64,000 nucleotides of DNA, taken from positions 1,736,001 through 1,800,000 of the forward strand of contig NZ_CP050975.2 in assembly GCF_012273515.2 (NCBI RefSeq), in the 5' to 3' direction. Below the pieces are notes generated by a model. The model saw nothing but the letters and a program-made list of their open reading frames with translations, was not told the DNA's origin and did not search any database. Source of the stretch: Streptomyces sp. RPA4-2 (lineage in GTDB: Bacteria; Actinomycetota; Actinomycetes; Streptomycetales; Streptomycetaceae). The translations under genes and the position numbers were made by a program. Shown in pieces: positions 48,393 to 59,329 of the stretch. How positions within the stretch are numbered: the stretch's first letter is position 1; each line of letters starts with the position of its first letter.

Positions 48393-49578
48393 CGGCGAGG
48401 TGGCGGTGCTCGGCGCGGGCATGCACCCCTGGGGCAAGTGGGGACACGGCTTCGTCGAGTACGGGGTCGCGGCGGCCCGCGCGGCGCTGGCCGACGCGGG
48501 GGTCGACTGGCGTGACGTCGACTCGGTCGTGGGCGCGGACACCGTGCGCGGTGGCTATCCCGGACACGTGGCGGGCGCGACCTTCGCGAAGGCGCTCGGC
48601 TGGCAGGGAGCACGGGTGACGAGCGTGTACGCGGCGTGCGCCTCCGGGGCGCAGGCCGTCGGCACCGCGCGGGCGCAGATCCTGTCGGGTCTCGCGGACC
48701 TGGTGCTCGTAGTGGGCGCGGACGCGGCGCCCAAGGGGTTCTTCCGTCCGGCGGGCGGGGACCGGCCGGACGATCCCGACTGGTTGCGGTTCCGTGTCCT
48801 CGGGGCGACGAATCCGACGTACTTCGGGCTGTACGCGCGCAGGCGGATGGCCGTGCACGGAGACACCCTGGAGGACTTCGCGCAGGTCAAGGTGAAGAAC
48901 GCCGCCTTCGGGGCACTGAACCCGAACGCGCGGTACCGCAAGAGGGTCACCGCCGAGGAGGTGGCCGGCTCCGCGGTCGTCGCCGATCCGCTGCGGCTGC
49001 TCGACATCTGCGCGACCTCCGACGGAGGAGCCGCTCTGGTGCTGTCGAGCATGGAGTTCGCACGACGGCACGGGACAGCCGACCCCGTGCGGATCCGCGC
49101 GGTGTCGACGGTGACGCCGCGCTATCCCCACACCGTGCTGGATCTGCCGGACATCGCCACGGACTCCGCGGCCGCGGTGGAGCCCGCTGCGGACACCTTC
49201 CGCGCCTCGATCGCACGGGCGGCTTACGAGGAGGCGGGTATCGGCCCGGAGGATCTGTCGCTGGCCGAGGTGTACGACCTGTCCACGGCGCTTGAGTTGC
49301 AGTGGTACGAGGATCTCGGGTTGTGCACGGAGGGCGAGGCGGCGAAGTTGTTGTGGGAAGGGGCCACGGCGCTCGGTGGCCGGATACCGGTCAACGCCAG
49401 CGGCGGCCTGGCCTCCTTCGGTGAAGCCGTACCGGCACAGGCCATAGCCCAGGTGTGCGAGCTGACCTGGCAGTTGCGGGGCCACGCGGGCGACCGGCAG
49501 GTCGGGGGAGCACGCGTGGGGATCACCGCGAACCAAGGGCTGTTCGGACACGGGTCGTCGGTGGTCGCCGTCCGCTGA
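48388..49578 (+). CDS. Thiolase-like (SCP-x/Ltp type) acyl-CoA enzyme
   Basis: A 396-residue thiolase-fold protein of the lipid-transfer/SCP-x group. The nucleophile-region motif VYAACASGAQAVGTARAQ retains Cys (about residue 89). The C-terminal motif reads NASGGLASFGEAVPAQAI, so the GHP histidine of classical thiolases is replaced. This is also the case in Ltp-type aldolases that work with a DUF35 partner. A retro-aldol or retro-Claisen step on an acyl-CoA is therefore likely, on an unknown substrate. It is translationally coupled to the DUF35 gene. The palindrome at 47877 suggests induction by an acyl-CoA-like ligand. Confidence 0.88.
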   Translation: MSGEVAVLGAGMHPWGKWGHGFVEYGVAAARAALADAGVDWRDVDSVVGADTVRGGYPGHVAGATFAKALGWQGARVTSVYAACASGAQAVGTARAQILSGLADLVLVVGADAAPKGFFRPAGGDRPDDPDWLRFRVLGATNPTYFGLYARRRMAVHGDTLEDFAQVKVKNAAFGALNPNARYRKRVTAEEVAGSAVVADPLRLLDICATSDGGAALVLSSMEFARRHGTADPVRIRAVSTVTPRYPHTVLDLPDIATDSAAAVEPAADTFRASIARAAYEEAGIGPEDLSLAEVYDLSTALELQWYEDLGLCTEGEAAKLLWEGATALGGRIPVNASGGLASFGEAVPAQAIAQVCELTWQLRGHAGDRQVGGARVGITANQGLFGHGSSVVAVR

Positions 49579-49677
49579 GCCGCCAGATCTGCGCACTCTC
49601 TGTGATGAGTCGGGAATCCCGCGTGAACAGCTCGTGAATCACGCCCGGGTGTGCGCGGACGGCGCCAGTATGCTTCC

Positions 49678-51309
49678 GTGCCCTCCTGGACGGATACTGT
49701 CCGCTTCGCCTTCCAGCCGGTCGTCAACCTGACGACCGGAGGGGTCGCGGCGCTGGAGATACTCGCCCGTCCGGAGGCCGGAGACATCCTCGCGCAGGCC
49801 CGTCGCGATCCCGAACTCGACGGCCGGCTGGCCGCGGTGGCGATCCAGTCGGCGGCCCGCAAAGGAACCGCTCTGCCGCTGCACGTCAACGTGTTCGCCG
49901 GGACCCTGGCCGATCTCGGCGGACTCGCGGCGCTGCGCGAGGCGGTCCGCGCGGCCGGGCGGCTGCCGTGGGAGGTCACGGTCGACATCGGTCCTCCGTA
50001 CACGCATGTGCCGCAGCACGCCCTGCTGGAGGCGGTCGCCACGCTGCGCGGCGACGGCTTTCGGATCTGCGCTGACGGCGTGGGTGACGGCGACGTACCG
50101 CTGCGCCTGCTCACGGATCTCGCACCCGAGCTGGTGAAGCTCGACGTGTCACTGCTGGCGCGCCCCGCGGCCGTGCGGGCGATGCGGACGCTGTGCGAAC
50201 AGTTGGGCGCGTTGTTGTCCGTGGAGGGCGTCGAGACGGAGCTGCAGTGCGCGGCCGCGGTGTCGGCGGGCGCTCAACTGGCGCAGGGCGACCTGTTCGC
50301 GCCGCCCGCCCGGCTGCCCGCGGCGGACGTATACGTTCCGGCCCTCTCCCCCGGCGTCGCCCCGACGCCCCCGTCCGGGCCTTCGGTGCTGCAGTTCGTG
50401 CGGCCCGCCGCACTGTTGCCCGCGACGGCCTCCGCGGGGCGGGTACGCGCGCTGCTCACCGGGTCGCCCGACGTGTCCGGGGTGCTGCTCGTGGACTCCG
50501 CGGGGATCCCGGTCCGCTCGGTGCACCGGTCACGATTCCTGCTGTCCATGTCGGGTCCCTACGGGCACGCGCTGTACGCCGACCGCCCGGCCGCCAAGCT
50601 CGGTGATCCGCCACGCACGGTCGGCGTGGACGCCACCGCGTGGGAGGTCCTCGACGTGGTGGCGGACGGGGAACGGGACCGTACGTCCGACGACGTGGCG
50701 GTCGTCGACCGCTACGGGCGGTGCGTGGGAGTCGTACGCCTGGCCGATCTCGTACGAGCGCTCTCCGAGAGCCGGGTCGAGGAGGCGGCGGGGCTCAACC
50801 CGCTGACACGGCTGCCCGGTTCGGACGTGATCACCACGGAGGTGGACCGGCGGATCGCGCACGGCCGCGTGTTCGCGCTCAGCTGGCTCGATGTCGACCA
50901 TTTCAAGCAGGTCAACGACGGAGCGGGATTCGCGGCGGGCGACGAACTGATCCGCGCGGTCGGGCGGGCTCTGCAGCTCGCGGCGTCCGAGGCGACCCGG
51001 GTGGGGCACATCGGTGGCGACGACTTCCTGGTCCTGGCGGACCCGGACACGCTCGACCCACTGGCCAGTTCCGTGCTCGACGCGCCCTGGTCGGCGGGCG
51101 GCCGGCCCGTCACGCTGTCGCTGGCCACGATCCTCTGCGCGCCGGGAAGCGTGAGCGACCACCGACAGGCGGCGGCCTGTCTGGCACCGCTGAAGCAGGC
51201 GGCGAAGTCACTGAGCGGGGCGAGCTGGGTGCTGGGGCGTGCGGGTCTACCGGGCCATGAGGTCCGCCGCGGCTCGGGCGCGGCACAGGCGCAGGCTCAG
51301 GCGGGCTGA
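49678..51309 (+). CDS. EAL-CBS-like-GGDEF cyclic di-GMP protein (degenerate EAL)
   Basis: A 543-residue soluble protein with an unusual order. Residues about 1-225 are an EAL domain: ALEILARPE, LHVNVFAGTL, LVKLDVSLL, SVEGVETE and AQLAQGDLF are kept, but the metal-binding DDFG motif reads ICADGVGDG and the ExTE motif reads TVDIG, so hydrolysis is doubtful. Residues about 240-380 include CBS-like elements (VVDRYGRCVGVVRLADLVRA). The C-terminal GGDEF domain has DVDHFKQVND and GGDDF, which can be active. It may make cyclic di-GMP under control of its own EAL/CBS sensor. GTG at 49678 is preferred; a TATGCT lies just before it and no ribosome site is seen. Confidence 0.85.
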   Translation: MPSWTDTVRFAFQPVVNLTTGGVAALEILARPEAGDILAQARRDPELDGRLAAVAIQSAARKGTALPLHVNVFAGTLADLGGLAALREAVRAAGRLPWEVTVDIGPPYTHVPQHALLEAVATLRGDGFRICADGVGDGDVPLRLLTDLAPELVKLDVSLLARPAAVRAMRTLCEQLGALLSVEGVETELQCAAAVSAGAQLAQGDLFAPPARLPAADVYVPALSPGVAPTPPSGPSVLQFVRPAALLPATASAGRVRALLTGSPDVSGVLLVDSAGIPVRSVHRSRFLLSMSGPYGHALYADRPAAKLGDPPRTVGVDATAWEVLDVVADGERDRTSDDVAVVDRYGRCVGVVRLADLVRALSESRVEEAAGLNPLTRLPGSDVITTEVDRRIAHGRVFALSWLDVDHFKQVNDGAGFAAGDELIRAVGRALQLAASEATRVGHIGGDDFLVLADPDTLDPLASSVLDAPWSAGGRPVTLSLATILCAPGSVSDHRQAAACLAPLKQAAKSLSGASWVLGRAGLPGHEVRRGSGAAQAQAQAG

Positions 51310-51845
51310 GCGGCATGGGGCGGGTATCTGTCGATTCCCGTAGGTGGGTGCGGCGGCGGGGTACCGGGTGACTTGCGGGGACACGGGAGCCGCATGGAGC
51401 GTGGGTGCACCGGAACCGAGTGGACGGGCGGGGACACCGGAGCCGCGTGCCGCGGGGAGACACGGGAGCCCTGCGACGGGCGGTGCTCAGGGGGCGGTCG
51501 CCCCCGAACGAGGGGGCCGGGAGGCCCGTGCCGTGTGTCGATCTTGGCTCGTTCACGGCCCTCAACCGTTCCCGTCACCGACCTTGACGCCCCCTGGGCA
51601 CCGGTGAACACTTCCGGGTGTCAGTCGGCATCGCCGCATTCGGGCGTCTCCAGGCACCGCGCCGCTCGGGTTCCCGACCTGTTCCAAAGGCCGTCCCCCA
51701 CGGGCGATTCCGCTGCGACGGCACGCTCGTCACGGACGCCGGGCGGGGCGCGGGACCTCCCTGCCCTCGGCTGAAGTGGCCATGGGAAACGCACCCTGCA
51801 CGGTGGCCCGGGGCGGTCCGCTCCGGGCGAGGCCTAGGAGCCGCC
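51310..51845. other. Intergenic region with GGGACACGGGAGCC repeats
   Basis: About 530 bases before glpF without a supported gene. Three degenerate GGGGACACGGGAGCCGC-like units lie near 51377, 51430 and 51455. The later part (about 51540-51640) should contain the glpF promoter, but no clear -35/-10 pair was identified. No GylR-type regulator gene is adjacent. Confidence 0.5.
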
Positions 51846-52586
51846 ATGAGCAACGGCGACATATTCGTCGGCGAGTTGATCGGCACTGCGATTCTGATTC
51901 TGTTCGGCGCGGGCGTCTGCGCCGCTGTCACACTCGACAAGTCCAAGGCGCAGGGCGCCGGCTGGGTCGTCATCGCCTTCGGATGGGGATTCGGCGTGCT
52001 CGCCGGCGCGTACACCGCCGCACCGCTGTCCGGAGGACAGCTCAACCCGGCCGTGACCATCGGTTTCGCCATCGAGGGCACGACCAAGTGGGAGGACGTG
52101 CCCTTCTACGTCCTGGGGCAGTTCGCCGGCGCCGCGATCGGCGCCACTCTCTGCTGGCTGCTCTACCTCGGCCAGTTCAACCTCAACGCGGACGAGGACA
52201 ACGCCATCGAGACGCTGGGCATCTTCTCGACCCGGCCCGAGATCGACAACCCGGTGCAGAACCTCATCACCGAGACCATCGCCACCGCCGGCCTGATGCT
52301 GCCCATTCTGGCCATGGTCGGCGGGCAGAAGCACGTGGCGGGGATCGGCGACGCGGGACTACCGGTGCAGCTCATCGCGTTCCTGGTCGTCGGTATCGGC
52401 CTCTCGCTGGGCGGCCCCACCGGGTACGCCATCAACCCGGCACGCGACCTGGGACCACGCCTCATCCACGCACTGCTGCCGATTCCCAACAAGGGCACCT
52501 CGCAGTGGAGCTACTCCTGGATCCCGGTGGTCGGCCCGATCGCGGGTGCCGCCATCGGGGCCGCGATCTACAACGCAGCCTTCTGA
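51846..52586 (+). CDS. glpF: Glycerol uptake facilitator (MIP/aquaglyceroporin)
   Basis: A 246-residue channel with six membrane helices. Both NPA half-helices are present: QLNPAVTIG and [11 protein letters not shown], the latter followed by Asp as in glycerol facilitators. The opening helix is [20 protein letters not shown]. It brings glycerol into the cell for the kinase encoded next. AGGAG stands 5 bases before the ATG. The gap to glpK is 13 bases, so they form one operon. Confidence 0.95.
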   Translation: MSNGDIFVGELIGTAILILFGAGVCAAVTLDKSKAQGAGWVVIAFGWGFGVLAGAYTAAPLSGGQLNPAVTIGFAIEGTTKWEDVPFYVLGQFAGAAIGATLCWLLYLGQFNLNADEDNAIETLGIFSTRPEIDNPVQNLITETIATAGLMLPILAMVGGQKHVAGIGDAGLPVQLIAFLVVGIGLSLGGPTGYAINPARDLGPRLIHALLPIPNKGTSQWSYSWIPVVGPIAGAAIGAAIYNAAF

Positions 52587-52599
52587 CGAAGGGGACGTC

Positions 52600-54120
<1,521 letters not shown>

Positions 54121-54177
54121 GAACGAGGTCCACGCGCGCGTGGCCCGCGTGAGGCGTACGCGCGCGTGCGGAGCTGC

Positions 54178-54209
54178 GGCCCGTACCCCGGTCGGCGGGG
54201 GTACGGGCC
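54178..54209. terminator. Terminator between glpK and cvnD
   Basis: GGCCCGTACCCC (54178-54189) pairs perfectly with GGGGTACGGGCC (54198-54209) around an 8-base loop. It can end both convergent messages. Confidence 0.75.
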
Positions 54210-54238
54210 GTATCCACCGCGCCGCCCAGGGGCCCGGG

Positions 54239-54844
54239 TCAGGTCGCGACGGGTTCGCGCCGGGCGGCGGTGGTCGCCAGCGCGTGCTGGACGACCTCGA
54301 TGAGGACCTCCTTGGCCGACTCCCGGTCCCGTGCGTCGCACAGGACGAGCGGCACGTCCTCGTCGAGGTCCAGGGCCTGACGCACCTCCTCGACCGGGTG
54401 GCGGGCCACTCCTTCGAAGCAGTTGACCCCCATCACGAACGGAATGGAGCGCCGCTCGAAGTAGTCGACGGCGGCGAAGCAGTCCTCCAGCCGCCGGGTG
54501 TCGGCGAGCACGATCGCACCGAGCGAACCGGTGGCCAGTTCGTCCCACAGGAACCAGAAGCGGTCCTGTCCGGGCGTCCCGAAGAGGTACAGCACCAGGT
54601 CCTCGCGGAGGGTGATGCGGCCGAAGTCCATGGCGACGGTGGTGGTGTTCTTGCCCTCCACACCGCTGGTGTCGTCCACGGGCCGGCCCGCCTCGGTGAG
54701 CACCTCCTCGGTGCGGAGCGGCTTGATCTCACTGACCGCGCCGACCAGGGTCGTCTTGCCCACGCCGAAGCCGCCGGCCACCAGGATCTTGAGCGTGACG
54801 GGCTCGACCGGAGGCTTGCCGCGCTCAGTACGCCCGAAGATCAT
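54239..54844 (-). CDS. cvnD: Conservon small GTPase-like protein CvnD
   Basis: A 201-residue Ras-like GTP-binding protein, fourth member of the conservon. The P-loop is KILVAGGFGVGKTTLVGAVS (about residues 19-38). The G3 region reads LYLFGTPGQDRFWF. The later part has ALDLDEDVPLVLCDARD. CvnD proteins bind and hydrolyse GTP and associate with CvnA-C at the membrane, in a scheme likened to eukaryotic receptor-G protein signalling. The ATG at 54844 overlaps the oxoprolinase stop by ATGA, so it is coupled to that gene rather than to cvnC as usual. AGGAG lies 9 bases upstream. Confidence 0.92.
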   Translation of the reverse strand: MIFGRTERGKPPVEPVTLKILVAGGFGVGKTTLVGAVSEIKPLRTEEVLTEAGRPVDDTSGVEGKNTTTVAMDFGRITLREDLVLYLFGTPGQDRFWFLWDELATGSLGAIVLADTRRLEDCFAAVDYFERRSIPFVMGVNCFEGVARHPVEEVRQALDLDEDVPLVLCDARDRESAKEVLIEVVQHALATTAARREPVAT

Positions 54845-57800
54845 TGGTCTCTACTCCTGCTTGCTGGGGGGTCGTGCGGCGGTGGGCCGTAGCCTCCGCC
54901 GCCGGGGGTTTCGATGACGAGTACGTCGCCGGGGCCGACATCCGTCGTAGCACTTCCGCCAAGTTCGGTGACCGTGCCGTCGGCGCGCTCCACCCGGCCC
55001 GCCCCGAGTGCCCCCGGCCCGCCGCCCGCCATGCCGTAGGGCGGCATCCGGCGGTGCTGGGAGAGCGTGGAGACGGTCATCGGCTCGAGGAAACGGATCC
55101 GGCGCACGGCGCCGTCCCCGCCGTTCCAGCGTCCCCGGCCTCCGCTGCCGTGCCGGACCGCGAACTCGTCGAGCCGGACCGGCAGCCGCCATTCCAGCAC
55201 CTCGGGGTCGGTGAGCCGCGAGTTGGTCATGTGGGTCTGCACGACGGACGCGCCGGGGAAGCCGTCCCCGGCGCCCGATCCGGAGGCCACGGTCTCGTAG
55301 TACTGGCAGCGCTCATTGCCGAACGTGACGTTGTTCATCGTGCCGGAGCCCTCGGCCTGTACACCCAGGGCTCCGTACAGCGCTCCGGTGATCGCCTGGG
55401 ACGTCTCCACGTTGCCGGCGACCACGGCGGCCGGGGGCTCCGGGGCGAGCATCGAGCCGGGCGGCACCACGATGTCCAAAGGACGCAGGCAGCCTTCGTT
55501 GAGCGGGATGTCGTCGTCGACCAGGGTGCGGAAGACGTACAGGACCGCGGCGTCGACCACGGAGAGGGGCGCGTTGAAGTTGGTGGTGAGCTGCGCGGAC
55601 GTACCCGTGAAGTCGATGGTCGCGGAGCGCTCGCGGCGGTCCACCCGCACGCTGACCCGGATGACGGCCCCCGAGTCGGTCTCGTAGGCGAACTCGCCGT
55701 CCTCCAGGGCGTCGATGACGCGTCGCACGGCTTCCTCGGCATTGTCCTGCACATGGCGCATATAGGCCTGTACGACGTCGAACCCGAAGTCCTCGATCAT
55801 GCGGGCGACTTCGTCCACGCCCTTCTGGTTGGCGGCGATCTGGGCGCGCAGGTCGGCGAGGTTGGTCTCCGGATCGCGCGAGGGGTAGGGCGCCTCGGTG
55901 AGCAGGGCCCGTGTCTCCGGCTCGCGGAACCGGCCGTTCTCGGCGAGCAGCCAGTTGTCGAACAGGACGCCTTCCTCGTCGATGGTGCGGCTGTCCGCGG
56001 GCATGGAACCCGGCGCGATGCCGCCGATCTCGGCGTGGTGGCCGCGTGAGGCGACGTAGAAGAGGATCCGGTCACCCTCCGTGTCGAACACCGGGGTGAT
56101 CACGGTGACGTCCGGCAGGTGGGTACCACCGTGGTACGGGTCGTTGACCGCGTACGTGTCGCCGGGCCGCATGCTGTCGCCGCGCCGCCGGACGACCTCC
56201 TGCACGCTGGTGCCCATGGAGCCCAAGTGCACCGGGATGTGGGGTGCGTTGGCCACCAGGCTGCCGTCGGGGTCGAAGAGGGCGCAGGAGAAGTCCAGGC
56301 GCTCCTTGATGTTGACCGACTGGGCGGTGGACTCCAGGCGGGCGCCCATCTGCTCGGCGATGGACATGAAGAGGTTGTTGAAGACCTCCAGGAGGACCGG
56401 GTCCGCTTCCGTGCCGAGATCGGAACTCTGCGTGACCGCCACGCGTTCCATGAGCAGATGCCCGTCGTCGGTCGCCGCGGCCCGCCAGCCGTCGTCGACG
56501 ACGGTCGTCGCGCTGGACTCCGTGATGATCGCGGGTCCGGTGACGGTCTGCCCGGGGGGCAGTTGCTCGCGGCGGTGCAGGGGCACGTCGCGACGGGCAC
56601 CCCCGGTGTGGAGGCTGACCGTCTCCCGGCGCACCGGGGGCGGACGAGGGGGTGACGAGGGCGGAGAGATCGGGGGGTTCGGTGAGACCGGTGGCTTCCA
56701 CGGACAGGGCTTCCACGACGACCGGACGATCGAGGGTGAAGGAGTAGGTGGCGCGATGGAGTTCTTCGAAGGCCCGGGTCATGGCGTCGGGCCGCGTCAG
56801 CTCGACGGTGAGCGCCGTGTCCGTGCCGTCGTAGCGGAGTTGGGCGCGGCGGGTGACGCGGATGCGGTGCCCCGGCACGTCCTCGGCGAGGAGTTCGGCA
56901 CGCGCCGCGCCCTCCAGGTCGTCGGCGGTCTTGAGCACGCCGGGCATCGAGGAGAGCTCCAGGGGTGCCTCCACGGACTGCTCGCGCATGGCCGTGGTGT
57001 CGGCCAGCCCGATGCCGAGGGCGGAGAGGACACCGGCCATGGGCGGCACGAGGACCGTGCGGATGCCGAGCGAGTCGGCCACCATGCACGCGTGCTGACC
57101 GCCCGCGCCGCCGAAGGTGGTGAGTGCGTACCGGGTGACGTCGTGGCCCTTCTGGACCGAGATCCGCTTGACGGCGTTGGCGATGTTGGCCACGGCGATC
57201 TGCAGGTATCCCTCGGCCACCTGCTCCGGGGTGCGGTCGTCGCCGGTCTTCTCGCGGATCTCGCGCGCGAGAGCGGCGAACCGGCCGCGGACGAGGGTGT
57301 CGTCGAGGGCCTGGTCGCCGTCGGGGCCGAACACCTGGGGGAAGTACGCGGGCTGGATGCGGCCGAGCACCACATTGGCGTCGGTGACCGTGAGCGGGCC
57401 GCCACCGCGGTAGGAGGCGGGTCCTGGAGTGGCGCCGGCCGAGTCGGGTCCCACGCGGTAGCGGGAGCCGTCGAAGTGAAGCACCGAGCCGCCCCCGGCG
57501 GCGACGGTGTGGATGTCCAGCATGGGCGCGCGCAGCCGGACCCCGGCGATCCGCGTGGTGAAGACGCGTTCGTACTCGCCCGCGAAGTGCGAGACGTCCG
57601 TGGAGGTGCCGCCCATGTCGAAGCCGATGACGCGGTCGAAGCCGGCGAGCTGCGACATCCGGGCCATGCCGACGATGCCGCCCGCGGGCCCGGACAGGAC
57701 GGCGTCCTTGCCGCGGAACTGGCCGGCTTCGGTGAGTCCTCCGTTGGACTGCATGAACATCAGCCGCACGCCGCGGAGTTCGTCGGCGACATGCTGGACG

Positions 57801-58459
57801 TAGCGGCGCAGCACCGGCGACAGGTACGCGTCCACGACCGCCGTGTCGCCCCGCGGGACCAGCCTCATCAACGGGCTGACCTCGCTGGAGAGCGAGATCT
57901 GCGGGAATCCGACCGTGGCCGCGAGTTCGCCGACGGCCTGTTCGTGGGTGGGGTGGAGGTGACTGTGCATGCAGACGACGGCGACGGCGCGGATGCCGGA
58001 GTCGTACGCCTCCTGGAGGGGCACGGCGAGGGCGTCGAGGTCGGGGGCGCGCAGGACGGTGCCGTCGGCGGCGATCCGCTCGTCGACCTCGACCACGCGC
58101 TCGTACAGCAGCTCGGGCAGTTCGATGGCGCGGGCGAAGATGCGGGGGCGGTTCTGGTAGGCGATGCGCAGGGCGTCCCGGAAGCCGCGGGTGATGACGA
58201 GAAGGGTGCGTTCTCCCTTGCGTTCCAGGAGGGCGTTGGTGGCGACGGTGGTGCCCATGCGGACGGCGTCGACGGGCGTGTCCTGGGGATCCCGGCCGTC
58301 GTCGCCAAGGAGTTGGCGTACGCCCGCTACCGCCGCGTCGGTGTACCGGGCGGGATTGTCGGACAGCAGTTTGTGCGTGAGCAGACGGCCGTCCGGGCGT
58401 CGCGCGACGATGTCGGTGAAAGTGCCGCCCCGGTCGACCCAGAACTGCCAGCCAGTCAC
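54841..58459 (-). pseudogene. Full-length 5-oxoprolinase (fused HyuA/HyuB), with an apparent single-base frameshift
   Basis: A fused hydantoinase A plus hydantoinase B polypeptide that would open 5-oxoproline to glutamate with ATP. The first part has [36 protein letters not shown] and [12 protein letters not shown]. The second has [33 protein letters not shown] and VIETPGGGGYGPP. The frame of the A part runs past its C-terminus into nonsense, while the true continuation ([20 protein letters not shown], then [14 protein letters not shown]) is in the next frame from 56634. Deleting one G from the G5 run at 56636-56640 joins them into 1205 residues, the usual family length. The GTG at 58459 has GGGGAA before it. 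It lies inside the conservon, coupled to cvnD. Confidence 0.85.
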
Positions 58460-58483
58460 TTTTGTTCCCCGCTTCCGCCCAGC

Positions 58484-58879
58484 TCAGAGCGCTCGGAGGC
58501 CGTTGATCACGTCGCGCAGAATACTCTCGTCCGGCAGCTCGGCCGGGGGTACGGGACGTGTCACATGGACCATTTCCTCGTGCACGAGGTCACCGATCAG
58601 GACCCGTACCACTCCGATGGGCAGGTCGAGCTCGGCGGCGAGTTCGGCGACCGACTGGGGCGTGTCGCGGCAGAGTTCCACGATGTCCACGTGTTCCGGG
58701 GACAGGCTGTGGTCCGCTTCGGGGTCGTCCGCGTGCGGTTCGGCGACGACCACGGCGATCAGGTCGAGGCGATGCTGGGCCGGGCTGGTGGTGCGGCCGC
58801 GCGTCATGGCATAGGGCCGGACCACCGGTCCGGCGTCGTCGTCGAACCAGTGGCTTGTTCCCTGACCGTCTCCGCTCAT
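58484..58879 (-). CDS. cvnC: Conservon protein CvnC (DUF742)
   Basis: A 131-residue DUF742 protein. The N-terminal segment VVRPYAMTRGRTTSP is the family signature. The rest predicts a winged-helix-like fold (VDIVELCRDTPQSVAELAAE, IGVVRVLIGDLVHEEMVHV). CvnC links the sensor CvnA and the roadblock CvnB to the GTPase. It follows cvnB by 9 bases. In most conservons cvnD comes next; here the oxoprolinase gene intervenes with a 24-base gap. Confidence 0.92.
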   Translation of the reverse strand: MSGDGQGTSHWFDDDAGPVVRPYAMTRGRTTSPAQHRLDLIAVVVAEPHADDPEADHSLSPEHVDIVELCRDTPQSVAELAAELDLPIGVVRVLIGDLVHEEMVHVTRPVPPAELPDESILRDVINGLRAL

Positions 58880-58888
58880 GCCATCCCA

Positions 58889-59329
58889 CTACCCGCCGGA
58901 GGGCAGATCGGTGCGCGGAGCGGCGGCCAGATGTGCGCCGACCCGCTTCACCAGGAGTGTCATTTCGTAGGCGACCTGCCCGACGTCGGAGTCGGCGTCC
59001 GAGAACACGGCGAGGCAGCTGCCGTCACCGGCGGCCGTGACGAAGAGGAAGGCGTTCTCGAGTTCGACGACGGTCTGCCGGACGCCGCCCGCCTCGAAGT
59101 GTCGTCCGACCCCCTTGGCCAGGCTGTGGAAGCCGGAGGCGACGGCGGCCAGGTGCTCGCTGTCCTCCCGGGTCAGGTCCTTGGACGCCCCGGTGGGCAG
59201 GCCGTCGCCGGAGAGCACGATCGCCTTGCGGATACTGGCGACGCGGTCCACCAGATCGTCGAGGAGCCAGTTCAGCTCTCCCGACGCCGTGCCGGTCTCG
59301 GTGGGCCCTGTTGTCTTCGGCGCGGTCAT
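58889..59329 (-). CDS. cvnB: Conservon roadblock/LC7 protein CvnB
   Basis: A 146-residue roadblock/LC7 protein. The core is ELNWLLDDLVDRVASIRKAI, VLSGDGLPTGASKDL and HLAAVASGFHSLAKGVGRHF, followed by ENAFLFVTAAGDGSCLAVF. Such proteins dimerise and act as GTPase partners. ATG at 59329 overlaps the cvnA stop by 4 bases (ATGA), showing translational coupling. Confidence 0.93.
   Translation of the reverse strand: MTAPKTTGPTETGTASGELNWLLDDLVDRVASIRKAIVLSGDGLPTGASKDLTREDSEHLAAVASGFHSLAKGVGRHFEAGGVRQTVVELENAFLFVTAAGDGSCLAVFSDADSDVGQVAYEMTLLVKRVGAHLAAAPRTDLPSGG

Noticed and set aside
56072..56634. C-terminal extension of the oxoprolinase A part in its own frame beyond the frameshift
   Set aside because: The translation turns Arg/His/Pro-rich and unrelated to the family, whereas the overlapping frame matches the known continuation.
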